A stretch of 64,000 nt of DNA, from contig OY821519.1 in assembly GCA_963682025.1 (NCBI GenBank), positions 3,661,001-3,725,000 on the forward strand. Reading direction: 5' to 3'. A model generated the notes under the pieces. It saw nothing but the letters and a program-made list of their open reading frames with translations. It made no database searches and was not told the origin of the DNA. This stretch comes from Cordilura impudica (lineage: Eukaryota; Arthropoda; Insecta; Diptera; Scathophagidae). Shown one piece after another: positions 31,702-44,122 of the stretch. Made by a program: the position numbers and the translations under genes. Within the stretch, counting starts at the first letter, position 1. Every line of letters begins with the position of its first letter.

Positions 31702-32488
31702 TTTTTATACCCTATACCACTATGTGGTTTGGGTATAATGACTTTGTGCTGCTGTTTGTAACAACCAAAAATATTTGACCTAGACCCATCTTTAATTATA
31801 CCGATCGAATCAGAATCACTTTCTGAGTTAATTTAACAATGTCCGTCCGTCCGTCCGTCCGTCTGTGTGTCCATGTAAAGCTTGTAATCAAACTGCAGGT
31901 CGCAAATATGAATATATTTTGATGAAATTTGGTATATAAGCTTTTATCGGCCATGGGATGAACGCTATTGAAATTGGTGAGAATCGGTCCATGTTCAGAC
32001 CTAGCCCCCATACAAATGACCCCTATGAAATCGACATAAATTGCCATAAGATCCAAATTGTCATATAGATCTTACTCAAATTGGGTTTGTATGCGTTCAT
32101 TACATCCACTAATGAGTAGTCCAAAAATGATCCCTTTGACCCCATATAGAGCTGCTTCCCGATCTTCACTTAAATCTATTAAAAAGCAAAAATATTGCAC
32201 TGATTCTTCTCAAATTTTGTTTGTACATATTTTTGTAAAATACAAGAGACTTTACCACACATGATCAGGATCGGTCCATTTTTGGACCTAGTCCCTTTAT
32301 AGATATAGCATCCGATATGAACTTTTTCATATCTGCAGCCAAAAAAATTAATAAAAATCCCACTCAAATTTGGTTTTTGCTTACTTTCAATGTCCAGTTA
32401 GTTGGGCCTAAGAGATAGGGTTTCTAAGCGCATGGTATAGGGTATGGTATAGTCGGTCTAGACCGACTATAATTTTCTTACTTGTTTT
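31702..32488 (+). mobile_element. DINE-1/Helentron-like element, HINE copy 6, complete
   Basis: TTTTTATACCCTATACCAC at the left, a GTCC core of about five units near 31840, the inverted GGTATAGGGTAT near the right end, the intact 22-bp palindrome and CTTACTTGTTTTT. Very similar to copy 11 at 48.7 kb, implying recent activity. Confidence 0.85.
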
Positions 32489-33657
32489 TGAATATTTCTT
32501 AGTTGGATAAGGTACATCATTTGAACCAATTTGTGAAGAATTCTGAAAGGGTGCAGCATATTTTTTTTTAATTAAACTGCCGATTGGTTTTGGATTTTAA
32601 TAGTTTATCTCAGCCTTTGACTTAAACTATCGTCACGATCAAAATCATAATCTTCGGTCGACTCCACCTCAATTGAGAATAGTCTCTCAAGACTCTGCAT
32701 TCAAAGATGACTTCAGAATTTTTTTCGCCAACGCAAGTGCATGAAGTTTGATGTGTTGCAGTTGATTATAAAAAATAAGAGGCCCTTATTACTAATCAAT
32801 TCCGAGTACAGTAGAAGCCCACAAATTAGAACCACTTGGTTTTTGGGGTGGTTCTAATTAATAAATTGGTCTAATATCTGGGCGGTTTTTTTATGTTTTT
32901 TAATGTAATCTGTCATATATGACTGTTTTTTTTTTTTGGTTCGTTAAGAGATGAAATAACGATTTCATTCCGAATGGCCAAAATATTGCTCATGTGCTGA
33001 GATAATTCTCTTTTCTTGCACCACTTAATCAAGTTGTTTGCACTTTCGACAGCTACGAAATAAGAAATAACAGGCCCGGTGTCAACGATTTCATCTTGGT
33101 CCTCGTCCTCATCATCGGTGGAGAGTTTGGATCAAGCTTATTTAATAGCGCCTAAGTTTATTCTACAAATTTACTAAGATGACCCCATTGAGCTAGTGGC
33201 AATTCATCGTCGCTGTCGAACTCATCAGAATGAACGGTTTTCAACTCGTTCCAATTCAAGATTTTTAAATTATGTGCTGTGGTAATTCATCCCACGCTTG
33301 TTTAAGTAACATTATTGCATCGCGGATCGAATGGTGTTTTGAAAGAATGTTCAAATCGCCCCCTTCAGCAATTAAGTTAGCAAGCAGCTGGCGCCTGTAA
33401 ATCAGCTTAGTTAGCTTTATCGGATTTTGGTTCATAGGCTGCTGTCACATTGGGCGGAAAAAAATGCAACTATGTTTCCGTCATCACTTTGGAGCTGTCC
33501 AACCGTTGCATGAGCTGAACAGTTGTCAAACAACAGTAGAGCCTTCGGCGGCAAAGAGTTTTCTTGAGAGAATCGTTTGACCTAGAAGGCAAAAATGCAG
33601 TCATAACAACTTGAAAAGATATACATTCACTTGTTTACCTTACCTCTATAATAAATA

Positions 33658-34006
33658 CTAGCAGATTCCAGCCCCCGAAATTCGAGTGCAAATTCTAGGT
33701 AACTTTATTTTTTCATTAAATAAAGACCCTAAAGGTATGCTAATCAATTATAACCAATTCACAAATCAACACAAAAAACAAACTCATTTTTATTACAAAC
33801 ACATTAACAAATGTTATAAACACACACACGTAGCAACTTTAAATGCAATTTACTCAAAATAAAGGAAAAAATTTTAAAATCTGTAAATCTGCAAAACGGT
33901 TAAAAAGAAATACCTTTCAAATAATATACGTTTGGTGAAAATCGGGATAAAACGGTAGAACCAAACATCGGTCACAAGAAATCGCCTAGCCTATTAATAT
34001 TATAGA
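33658..34006 (-). mobile_element. non-autonomous Helitron, family Hel, copy 7
   Basis: CTAGCAGATTCCAGC to TATTATAGA, flanked by A (33657) and T (34007). Inserted into the Tigger-like pseudogene. Confidence 0.8.
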
Positions 34007-34207
34007 TCTGATGAAAGATACGCGATTTCATCCAAGCATACTTTGAAATATCGTAGTGAAGCGGATTATAAAATCCTTTGAAACATCTTGGCTTTCTTGC
34101 ATTGCCAATGACCATGGATTTCAATTTGCATTTGTACCCAGTAAAATTGAAAGTCGTTCTTTTTGTATTTTGTACCCAGGAGCAGTTTTTTCACAAGCAC
34201 CTACATA

Positions 34208-34940
34208 CCCAATAAACATTTTTGTTTGCTATCAACTTGAGGTACATTTGAGGTCAAATACATTTCTCAAATCTCCAACGTTAATTCTCAATTGCACCTC
34301 AATAGTCCGATTATAGTCTTCTCAACTTAAAAGGCACATTTTTTATATGGTGATTTTCTTAGTTATCAAATTGAGAAATTTGTGATTCTCAACTTGATTG
34401 CAAAGAAATTTCTGCAATCGGTATCAAATGGACGGTACGGAATATGTAATTTCATTACATATTTAACTTTATTATGTACATGTTAATATTTTTTAAAACT
34501 TAGAATTAATAATAAATGAAGTTATTATTTGTACATTTTATGAATATTAATATTTAATATGTCATATATAAGAATTTAAATTAAAAAATTCGACAAAAAG
34601 CAGAAATAATTAAAAATATAGCAATTAATTATTTGTACTTTTTTGGCATTTTTTAATTTAATTTATTATTTATGACATATTTAAATAATATCTCAAACTT
34701 AACACAAATCGTATTCAAGTTGAAAAAATGTTTGGTCTCAAGTGGAGAAAAGTGTTGGATATTCAATTGGGAGTAAAAATATTTCTCAAAGATTGGAAAA
34801 AATGTTAGGTCTCAACTTGATGTCAAGTTGAAAGCAAACAAGGAGAAAAATTGTTCAACTCAAGTTGAGAATTACATTTGACATCAATTTGAGAACTTAA
34901 CTTTTCTCCAACATTGGAGAAATATTATTTCAATGCGTAC
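34208..34940. mobile_element. AT-rich insertion with imperfect terminal inverted repeats inside the Tigger pseudogene
   Basis: It separates the codons for FHCLPDNT from those for CEKTAPGYKIQKER, which are adjacent in this transposase family. The edges read CCCAATAAACATT and the inverse of CCCAGTACGCATT. The interior is rich in CTCAACTTGA and TCAAGTTGAGA motifs in both orientations. Exact edges and target duplication are unclear. Confidence 0.5.
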
Positions 34941-35654
34941 TGGGCATGTGTTGTCTGGTAAACAATGAAAGAACAATCCATTTTCATCGGCATTATATAT
35001 TTGTACTTCGGTCAGTCCCATTTCAGTAACTTTGTTGCGAAAAGTTTGTATGAACGGAGCACTGGACTCGATATTATTGGAAAGTATTTTACAAATATCC
35101 ATCGCTTGCATTAAACGCATTTTAATTTTTATTAGGATAGAGTTCGCTGCAAGTTTGTTTAGCCTTTGTCCTTAATATCGGTCCAGTCACAGTGGAGTTT
35201 TTCTTTCGTTGAATTGAAATACAAAAATACAGTTGTTTTTCCATTTCCGGATATTCAGCAGCATGCAGACCTTTCTTTCTTGCAACTTGATAAGTGCTAG
35301 CCACTGCACACAAAATCAATTTTTTCTTGGACCTAATGTAGCTGATTCCAGACTTCGCAACTCCAAAATCCTGAGCTATTCGACTAGCGTGTACAACTTA
35401 ACAAGCTTTTTTAAAATTTCAACTTTTTGTGCCAAAGAAAGAGTGGTTTTTACGCTTATGTGACATATTTTAAAATAATCTTCACTTTATGATTGCAAAC
35501 ATGTGTATGAGTCACGATGATCTTTATTCAGGGAAAAACCATATATGCATTTATATCTTCTTACTTTCAAGGCTCATTCACAAAGAAAGAGCAAATGAAA
35601 TTGAAATACTTAAAACTAGTTTTTGTATGCATATGGAAAAAGTAAATTCTAATT

Positions 35655-35815
35655 CTAGTTCTAATTTTCCGATCGATCTAAAACTTGGTCGATACACTTG
35701 CTGTGAAAAGTATTAACTTTGACATTGTCACGCATAGTCGCACATAGTCACGCACAGTCACGGAGAGATTACAATCTCACTTCCCCTCACCCGATCGATC
35801 TGAAACTTTATCCAT
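35655..35815 (-). repeat. GTGACT-unit element fragment
   Basis: The inverse of about 1.3 units of the array (CCGATCGATCTAAAACTTGG, then CACGCACAGTCACGG). It faces the plus-strand fragment at 35858. Confidence 0.55.
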
Positions 35816-35857
35816 TGAGTACTAAATAATTATTAATTAATAATTATTGAGTAATAA

Positions 35858-36013
35858 ATAATAATCTAACCCATAAAAACAAAGTTTTTATTAAAACTCT
35901 TTCTTTCCTTATGCATATGAGATTAGAATCTCTCCATGATTGTGCGTGACTTTGCGTGACTATTTTCAAATTAATCTTTGGTCACAACAAGTCTATGGAC
36001 AAAGTTTCATATC
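35858..36013 (+). repeat. GTGACT-unit element fragment with head
   Basis: AATCTAACCCATAAAAACAA head followed by one unit up to AAAGTTTCATATCA. With the inverted fragment at 35655 it makes a head-to-head pair. Confidence 0.6.
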
Positions 36014-36398
36014 ATATTTCACAATACATAAAAAATATAAGAAAATCTTTATTAACGAACAAACAAAGAACAGGAAAAGAAAATGTGTAAAACTAATTTA
36101 ATTACATATGTAAAATAAAATCAAAATCTGAATTTCTGAACTTCTACAACTAGATGGGGTAGTCAGGAAAAAAGTTATAGTCTTGACACACACCTCCACA
36201 CATATACAGATTTGATTTGGTTTACAATGACTTATGTGTTGCCATCTAGTTTCGATTTTGTTTTTTAAAAGTTAAATAACAGTTTGAATTTTTTTCGAAG
36301 CATACTAAGATTATATTTTCATATTTTTTACATTCTAATCTTTTGGTTACTAATTTGGTCATACGTTTCTTGTTGTGGTGTTGTGAATATTAAAAAAA

Positions 36399-36972
36399 TG
36401 GATAAAAGAAAACGATTAATACTTACATAAAAACAAAAAATTTTAGATACATATACAAATGGAGAGAGGTTAGTAGATTAGCAATTAAATATGGTTTAGC
36501 CAAATATACAATATATTCTAAAAAAATAGGCCAAATATGTATGTATGTTGAAAAATATGGGGAAAACTTATTTTGGTAGTAAACACCGAAAGATGGAGAG
36601 TTTCTAAAATGGAAAATGAGAAACGATTAGTGGAGAAATATTAAAATCAAAGGCAAAGGTGTTCTACAATCAAGATTATAATGAAAATTTTAATGCCAGT
36701 AATGGGTGGGTTACTCGTTTTAAAAAGAGATTCAGATTCCTCAAAGGAGGATTTAGTAGAACTTCATAAAATTTGCCATGATTTATCTGAGGAGGCCATT
36801 TTTAATGCAGATAAGACTGGGTTATTTTGGAAGATCCTTCCCGACAGGACATATGTTCATGCAGATAAGAGTGCCCCTGATCGGAAAATTATAAAAGAAC
36901 GAATAACTTTGCTTCTATGTGCAGACGCAAGCGGTAACAAAATAATCCGTCTTCTTATCGGAAATAAGTAAT
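36399..36972 (+). pseudogene. second Tigger/pogo-like transposase, N-terminal part, frame-broken
   Basis: MDKRKRLILT then stop then KQKILDTYTNGERLVD is the CENP-B-type helix-turn-helix. KSKAKVFYNQDYNENF and NASNGWVTRFKKRFRF is the second DNA-binding half in another frame. AIFNADKTGLFWKILPDRT is the first catalytic block, then RKIIKERITLLLCADASG. Coding ends at 36972; the C-terminal half is missing. Confidence 0.72.
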
Positions 36973-37129
36973 AAGTTAATTAGCGACTGACTATGTGATG
37001 CACTTTCTGTAATGTTTGCGGATAATTTTTTATACGAAAAAGGAGAGAAACTATAAATATGAATTTCGTTGTCTTGAAAAACTAACTTCCATACTTCACA
37101 GTCCTTGTTTGTTAGTATGGATTTATTTT

Positions 37130-37676
37130 AAATAACCATATTTGGTAGTCACTTATTTTTTGAAAAAATATATACAAACTAAATTTAAGAAAAATCTGTG
37201 CAATATTTTTTTTTTTTTTTGAAAATCGGGAAGCAGCTATAACAAAGAACTGCCATATGGGGTTTATTTTTGGACAACTTATAAATGGATGTAACAAACA
37301 CAAACAGACCCAATTTGACCGAGATCTATTTCATAATTTGGATCTTATGGCAATTTAATTCAATTTCATAGGGGTCATTTGTATGGGGACTAGGTTTGAA
37401 CATGAACTGAACTAAACATTCTATGGCCGATAAAAGCTTATGCACCAAATTTAATTAAAATATATTCATATTTAAGACCTGTAGTTCGATTACAAAATGT
37501 ACATGGACACACAGACGAACAGACGGACGGACGGACATAACTAAATCGACTCAGAAAGTGATTCGGAGTTGATCGGTATAATAAAAGATGGGTCTATGTC
37601 AAATATTTTTTGGCAGTTACAAACAGCAGCACAAATTCATTATACCCAAACCACATAGTGGTATAGGGTATAAATA
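37130..37676 (-). mobile_element. DINE-1/Helentron-like element, HINE copy 7, 3'-truncated
   Basis: Inverse orientation with the CCACATAGTGGTATAGGGTA terminus at 37650-37670 and a GACGGACGGACGGACA core at 37521. The palindrome end is missing. It directly abuts the Tc1-like left terminus. Confidence 0.75.
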
Positions 37677-39499
37677 CTTCAAATATTACGATTCAAAAGA
37701 AAGTGTACAGTTAAATATTAAATTAAATTGTAAATAGAATTAAATACTTTAATATTTTGTTTGTTTTCCTTTTGCCTTAATGACGTCATATAATCTTCTA
37801 GGCATCGATTTCACTATTTTGCTGTAACTACCGGAACAATTTTGTGCCATTCATCCATTAAACCAGATTTATGCCTATCTCTGCTAGTAATTATCTGTTT
37901 TCGGATTTGGTGATCAAACTCTTCCCACAAATGTTCAATGGGGGGGGGGGGGCGGATGAGGTTGGGTGATTAGGACGGTGTCCCACTTGTTTTGGCAAGT
38001 GAGAGTGCAAAAAAATTTTCACAATTTTTGCAGTGTGCATGGGATCATACTCTTGTAGAAAGATCGAAGACGCATCCAAGCACAGCATTTCTACGCTGGC
38101 TTGAACCATCACCAATCTTTAAAGTGGAGACGACGTTCTGCTTATTTTCTTTTTACCAAAAACATTAATTTTGCTCTCGTCACTAAAACGAAAATTTTTG
38201 AAGAATGCATAATTTTTATTTCGATGGATAAATATGTCTAATTTTATAAATTTAATAACTCGAGGAGAAACAGCTTAAAACTTTCTTATGAAGTGCAAAA
38301 TTCAATAGTGCTATTTAGGTTTTTTTAGCGCCCATTTCATTTATGTTATTGAGATCGTTACAAGCACGATTTAACGTATTGCATAATTAGTACGATGGTA
38401 CGATACATTAAATATATGATGATTATGACGCAACATTCTAGGAGGGACATAACAATCAATACCACAAGTAAGTGAAGCAAATATAAACAATAAGCTTTGA
38501 TATCTACGCCTATATTCTAATGTCTCAAGAGCAAGAAGCAAGCCTTTAGCTTCATATGAGGGTAAGAGATCAACAAAATTAATTGATGAGAGAGCTTATT
38601 TGAGAAACATACGTTGCACTCGCTCAATGCGAGAGATGTGTTTCCCACAATGTGGACAGTAGCATACTCTAATTATTATCTAACATAAGAAGTGTAGACC
38701 AATTTTAATGTATTAGGATCAGAAAAATCAGAGCAATTTCTCCTAATAAATGCAAGGACTTTATATTCTTTCGGTACAATACAATTTATATGGTAAATGA
38801 AAGACATTGTAGAGTCAAAAATAACTCCCAGATCAGTTGCTATGTCAAAAGTAGTTAAATTATGACCACACAAACTAAAACACGACGGTAACGGATTGCG
38901 AGATCTAGAAAAAGAGACATGACGACATTTTGAAAGATTTAAATGCAGATTATTAACCAAACATGAAGATTACTTCAATCATTTTGTAAATTATATATAC
39001 AATAAAGGAGGAGATCTAACAGTATATTTTTAAATCATCAGCATAAAGTAAAAAGCTATGAGATACTACCCTGTCAAAGGCTTTAGAAAAGTCAGTAAAA
39101 ACAACATCAACTTGACAACCGTGTTCCAATGCAGATATGCAATACTCATAGTATAGCTTATAGCAGACCTACTATAAAAGAATCCATGCTGATAAGGAGA
39201 AATAATAGATTTTGAAAGGAAAAATAATTTTTTATAACAATTTTAAAAACTTTAGAAACATATTATAATTTACATATCATACTTCATCTTTCAGTGTCCT
39301 ACGTATTGTGCTAGCACTTACGTTAGTGCTCGATAGTTCAGGTATATTCTGCGATATTCACACCTCTTAGAAATGCCAGACTTTAAAAGATTGTGTACAT
39401 TTCCGAACTTTTTATGTTCGGAATTTCGTCCGCCTTCAATAAATTCAGAACAAAGAATAACTTGACAATAACAAAACATAGTTGACAATAACAACAATA
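37677..39499 (-). pseudogene. Tc1-like transposon copy 1, interrupted by a LINE fragment
   Basis: Left terminus CTTCAAATATTACGATTC after TA. The minus strand reads IFLQEYDPMHTAKIVKIF, then PIEHLWEE in a shifted frame after a run of ten G at 37941, and SMPRRLYDVIKAKGKQ at the C-terminal end. The N-terminal NIPELSSTNVSASTIRRTLK helix-turn-helix lies at about 39280-39350, on the far side of the LINE insertion (38225-39200). The right terminus is cut by HINE copy 8. Confidence 0.68.
38225..39200 (-). pseudogene. jockey/CR1-type non-LTR retrotransposon reverse transcriptase fragment with internal deletion
   Basis: The minus strand reads VDVVFTDFSKAFDRV (motif A) at about 39065-39115, then, after only six residues, LLYADDLKIYC. 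The 80-90 residues normally between these motifs are gone. Downstream are LHLNLSKCRHVSFSRSRNPL, TDLGVIFDSTMSF, FIRRNCSDF and ISRIERVQR, the jockey/CR1 thumb region. Several frames are used. Confidence 0.75.
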
Positions 39500-40280
39500 G
39501 CAAGTAAGAAAATTTTAATCGGTCTAGACCGACTATACGATACCTTATACCATGATTTAGAGACCCTATTTCCTCGGTCCAACTAATTGGATATAGAAAA
39601 CAAGCATAAACCAAATTTGAGTGGCATTGGGATTCATTTTTTTTGGCTGGCGATATGAAAAACTTCATACCGGGTGCTATATTTAAATGGGTCAAAAAAT
39701 TGACCGATCCTGACCATATTTGGTAAAGTCACTTATTTTTTGAAAAAATAAATGCAAACTAAATTTGAGAAAAATCTGTGCAATATTTTTGTTATTTGAT
39801 AGAATTAAGTGAAGATCGGGAAGCAGCTTTATATGGGGTTATGACAAAGAATTGGGTTTATTTGTGAACAACTTATAAATGGATGCAATAAACACACACA
39901 AACCCAATGTGACCGAGATCTACATATATGATAATTTGGATCTTATGGCAATTTAAGTCAATTTCATAGTGGTCATTTGTATGGGGATTAGGTCTGAACA
40001 TGAACCGATTTTCACCAATTTACATAGCGTTCATCCTATGGCCAATAAAAGCTTATATACCAAATTTTATTAAAATATATTCATATTTGTGACCTGTAAT
40101 TTGATTAAAAGGTTTACATGGACACACAGACGAACAGACGGCGGACATCGCTAAATCGAATCAGTTTCTGAGTCGATCGGTATGATAAAAAATGGGTCTA
40201 GGTCAAATATTTTTTGTAGTTACAAACAGTAGCACAAAGTCATTATACCCAAACCACATAGTGGTATAGGGTATAAAAAC
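39500..40280 (-). mobile_element. DINE-1/Helentron-like element, HINE copy 8, complete
   Basis: CAAGTAAGAAAATTTTAATC with a palindrome carrying a one-sided change, through to GGTATAGGGTATAAAAAC. The GTCC core is short. Confidence 0.78.
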
Positions 40281-40306
40281 TATGTATGTAACAATATCAA
40301 AAAATA

Positions 40307-41054
40307 CTTCAAGTATTACGAGTCAAAAGAAAGTGTACAGTTAAATCTATAATATTAATAGGCTAGGCGATTTCTTGTGACCGATGTTCTGTTCTACCGT
40401 TTTATCCCGTATTTTATTTGAAAGGTATTTCTTTTTAGCTGTCCACCAGACTTACAGATTTTTAAATTTTTTCCTTTATTTTAATTAAATTTCATTTAAA
40501 GTTGCTACTAGCACATACATAAAAATATACAATGTATGTAAGAATGAGGTTGTTTTTTGTGTTGATTTGTGAATTGGCTATAATTGATTAGCATACCTTT
40601 AGGGTCTTTATTTAATGAAAAAATAAAATTTCTTAGAATTTGCACTCGAATTTCGAGAGCTGGAATCTGCTAGTATTAAATTAAATTATAAATTGAATTA
40701 TTTATTTTTTTATTTTGTTTGTTTTCCTTTTGCCTTAATGACGTCATCTAATCTTCTAGCATCGATTTCACTATTTTGCTGTAACTACCGGAACAATTTT
40801 GTGCCATTCATCCATTAAACCAGATTTAGGCCTATCTCTGACAGTAATTATCTGTTTTCGGATTTGGTGATCAAGGTCTTCCCGAACTTTTTATGATTAT
40901 CTAGAAATTGTTTCTTAAAAAAAATTTCGTCCGACTTCAATAAAATCAAAACAAAGAATAACTTGACAATAACAACAATAAAAAGCAAAGCAAATTATAA
41001 CAGAAAACGGTATATTTTTAAGTTACTCAAAGTATTGACTCGTAATATTTGGAG
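40307..41054 (-). mobile_element. Tc1-like transposon copy 2, internally deleted, with Hel copy 8 inside
   Basis: Termini CTTCAAGTATTACGAGTCAA (40307) and the inverse of CTCCAAATATTACGAGTCAA (41054) are each flanked by TA. About 420 bp of Tc1 sequence remains: the transposase C-terminal end is joined directly to the N-terminal flank (junction near 40880). It shares long identity with copy 1 at 37.7 kb. Confidence 0.75.
40346..40673 (+). mobile_element. non-autonomous Helitron, family Hel, copy 8, with paralogous empty site
   Basis: TCTATAATATTAATAGGCTA to GGAATCTGCTAG with a perfect CTCGAATTTCGAG hairpin. The flanks GTACAGTTAAA and TATTAAATTAAATT are contiguous at the matching point of Tc1 copy 1 (37715/37716), so the insertion added no target duplication. 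Confidence 0.9.
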
Positions 41055-41539
41055 TATTATTACTTTTTGTTATACAGTTTTTTATTATAAGAATTTATGT
41101 TTTATTTTTTTCTTTTGTAGATTAAGAGAGAAGAAATACCACTTACAAAAATAATAAATCACCAAGTGGTGAAAACCAATTTAGAATTTTATCAAAATAT
41201 ATTTTTATTTTCGAAAATTTGTTTGAAATACTCTTTATGTACATATAAATATACATATAACTATAAAGTAAAATGTAAAAACGTTGAATAATAGTACGTT
41301 TAAATAATTGATAATAACTTCGGTATGAATCCGTTATAATATAACTCCTTGTATAATATCTTGTTTCCTTTGCAGAGTAAGAGGCGAGAAAAATAGAAAG
41401 ATACTTCGTTATTCGTGGGTTTTTGTTTAAAATTTTGCCCGGTGGACTTAAAGTAATAATTTTTTTTGAAAACAATGTGTAATTGTTTTCGTGATCAGAT
41501 TCGTTATTCCTAACGAAAAAAACAACGAAATACCACTCT

Positions 41540-42190
41540 GTGGTCAAGATATAAAGAGTTTATGCTGATATTCGTAACCACCAAAAAAACTGACCAAGAC
41601 TCTCCTTAATTATACCGATCTGAATCGCTTTAGCGATGTTCGTCTGTCCGTCCGTCTGTCTGCCTGTGTGTAATCAAACTTTTTAATCAAACTACAGTTC
41701 GCAAATATGAATATATTTTGATGAAATTTTGATATTGAAATTGATGATAATCTATGCATGTTCAGACTTAGTCGCTATACAAATGACCCCCTATGAGATC
41801 GACCTGAGATACAAATTATTATATAAATCTCGATCATATTTATATTATGTGTGTTTATCACATCTATTAATAAGTACTCAAAAAAATAGACCCTATTAGA
41901 TCAAGTTTAGTCATAATCCTCATATAAAGCTGCTTCCCGTTTTTTTGTTGTTTGATTTTGTGTTTTCTGCTAGAAATAGGCTTATAACTATAAATGATCA
42001 AAGTATAATTTGTCACAATTAATGGAATCAATCAAATTTCACAATTTTGATTTGTATATGTTTTTGCAAAAAATAAGTGAGCACCAAATATGGTTCCAAT
42101 CGGTCCATTTTGCGAACTAGTCCCCAAATTTGCTTTGTTTTGTTTTATATGTATATTCAATTAGTTGGACGCTTTACAATGTCTGTTTAA
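41540..42190 (+). mobile_element. HINE copy 9, divergent
   Basis: GTCCGTCCGTCTGTCTGCCT core at 41647, CAAATATGAATATATTTTGA, CATGTTCAGACTTAGTCGC and ATTCAATTAGTTGGACG are recognisable. The ends are eroded. Confidence 0.55.
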
Positions 42191-42723
42191 ATAGTTAACA
42201 TATAATTTGTACCTTACATGTTTCGTACCTTTTGTTTCTAGAAACCAAAAAATTTTCCCAAATTTATAATCCGTTAAGTTGGGTGAGACATAATTTGTTG
42301 TGACGTTTTCCTGTCGGATTTGCCCTTCTATTTACTGATTAGTGAGTAATTTTTATCAAATTTTATCACCATAAATATTTGTTTTGGTCAAATAAATAAA
42401 ATTGAAATAAAAATAAAATTTCATATTTCTTTAATTCATATTGAAAATAATTTTACCAGCTTTCACAAAAAAAAAAAAAAAATCGCCAACACCAGATAAA
42501 ATTTATCTCGTAATCGTACGTGCAGTTGCAAAAACTCTCCCTTGTATTGCGGAAATTTTACCAAAAATAAAAATGTTAATTATTTTATATATTAAAAATA
42601 AATCGTTAATAAAATTACATAAATATTAGGTGTTAAAAACAATAAGAACAGAACAGAACAGTTAAACCTGCATAACACGTAGAAGATAATCTCAATTATT
42701 TTATATACCTATTAATTAACTAA

Positions 42724-43068
42724 CTAGCAAATTCCAGCCCTCGAAATTAGAGTGCAATTTCTGGGCAGATTTACTTTTCAACTTAGCCAATTCACAAACC
42801 AACACTTTTATGGGTTATTATTATTGTGAATGAAGATAACAAACTCATTAAGAAACACATTAACAAATATGTATAATTTTATGTATGTGTTAGTAGCAAC
42901 TTTAAATACAATTTACTCAAACCAAAGGAAAAAATTTAAAAATCTGTAAATCTGCAAATGGCTAAAAACAAATACCTTTCAAATAATATACGTTTGGTCA
43001 AAATCGGAATAAAACGGTAGAACAAAACATCGGTCACAAGAAATCGCCTAGCCTATTAATATTATAGA
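42724..43068 (-). mobile_element. non-autonomous Helitron, family Hel, copy 9
   Basis: CTAGCAAATTCCAGCCC to ATATTATAGA, flanked by A (42723) and T (43069). Confidence 0.8.
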
Positions 43069-44122
43069 TAAAGAATAATTTAATTGACGCACAATAAAAA
43101 ATAGCAATATATTTGTTAAATATTAAATATTATTTAGGACTTAAACCCTTTATTTATGTTTCAAACTAATGACAAGAAAACGCCAACATAATGTCAGTAA
43201 AAAAATCGTTTTAACACACTCAAATCCATACGTTGGTAATAATCATCTCGATTAATACGTATACAAATATACAAGAAAGGTTTACTAATTTCGAATAAAT
43301 AACCAGTAATCAACACTTTTGTGTAAATACAAATACACGTATTTTTACATATACTACTCCAAAAACCCCATACATTTAATTATTTGTAGTGTACGTTTGT
43401 ACATACATATACATGTACGTATTGGTATTTATTTATTACAATCACGTCCATTTTCACAAAACTAACAACTATGGACATCTTGCTGAGGTTACTAATTTTC
43501 ATATGTCCTTAGATTGACAAGAGTTGACAAACAGTTTAACGCTTCAGCACGTTTTCAATTCAATTTACGAAACACATTTGGCCAACAATATCACATTAAC
43601 AGATAAACATATATTTATATGTGTATCTGTATATGTAAGTGTATAAAGTGTATCTTAACATAAAAGTAACGTGAATATAACGACGAGACATATGTAAATT
43701 AGGGTGGCATGTATAAGTCCACATTTGGCTCATATCGTGTAAGACCCATTTTACCAAGTAAGCCAATATTTAAAGAGCTTCAAGTGTTCTAAACATATCC
43801 AGATTTTATTTTTTATTGATTTTTTTTTTTTTATTTATATTTTTGAATATTCTCCCCCCGAACTATATTAACATTTTCCCGACGTTTTCTGGGCTTTTAA
43901 TTACAAAAACATAGCTTGATTTATTTTGCTGTCATCCTAATGCCCGTGTGTATGTTAAAATCACTTGGGTGTGGATATATTTTACTTTAGTAAGCTAAAA
44001 GACGTTAAAGCCTTTCAAACTTTAGTTAAATTAAAACAATAGAAATTATTTTGTTGCTTCTATTCTCAAATGTTGATAAATTAACTTGTAATCAGCGTTT
44101 CCAAGGAGTGGATTCATACACA
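43069..44122. other. AT-rich intergenic DNA, no gene seen
   Basis: No recognisable coding region or repeat end. Contains TACATA/ATGTAC simple repeats around 43390-43420 and 43610-43640. Confidence 0.4.

Larger units (their letters stand above)
32814..35464 (-). pseudogene. Tigger/pogo-like (CENP-B/jerky type) DDE transposon, decayed and twice interrupted
   Basis: The minus strand reads SHKRK and a helix-turn-helix from 35464, then KKGLHAAEYPEMEKQLYFC and ILRTKAKQTCSE. IYNADENGLFFHCLPDN near 34990 is the first catalytic Asp block and LLLFDNCSAHA near 33520 the second, followed by FFPPNVTAAYEPKSDKAN. TACAGTAGAAGCCCAC at 32813 looks like the terminal repeat after a TA target. Stops and frameshifts are many. 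Hel copy 7 and a 0.7-kb TIR insertion interrupt it. Confidence 0.75.
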
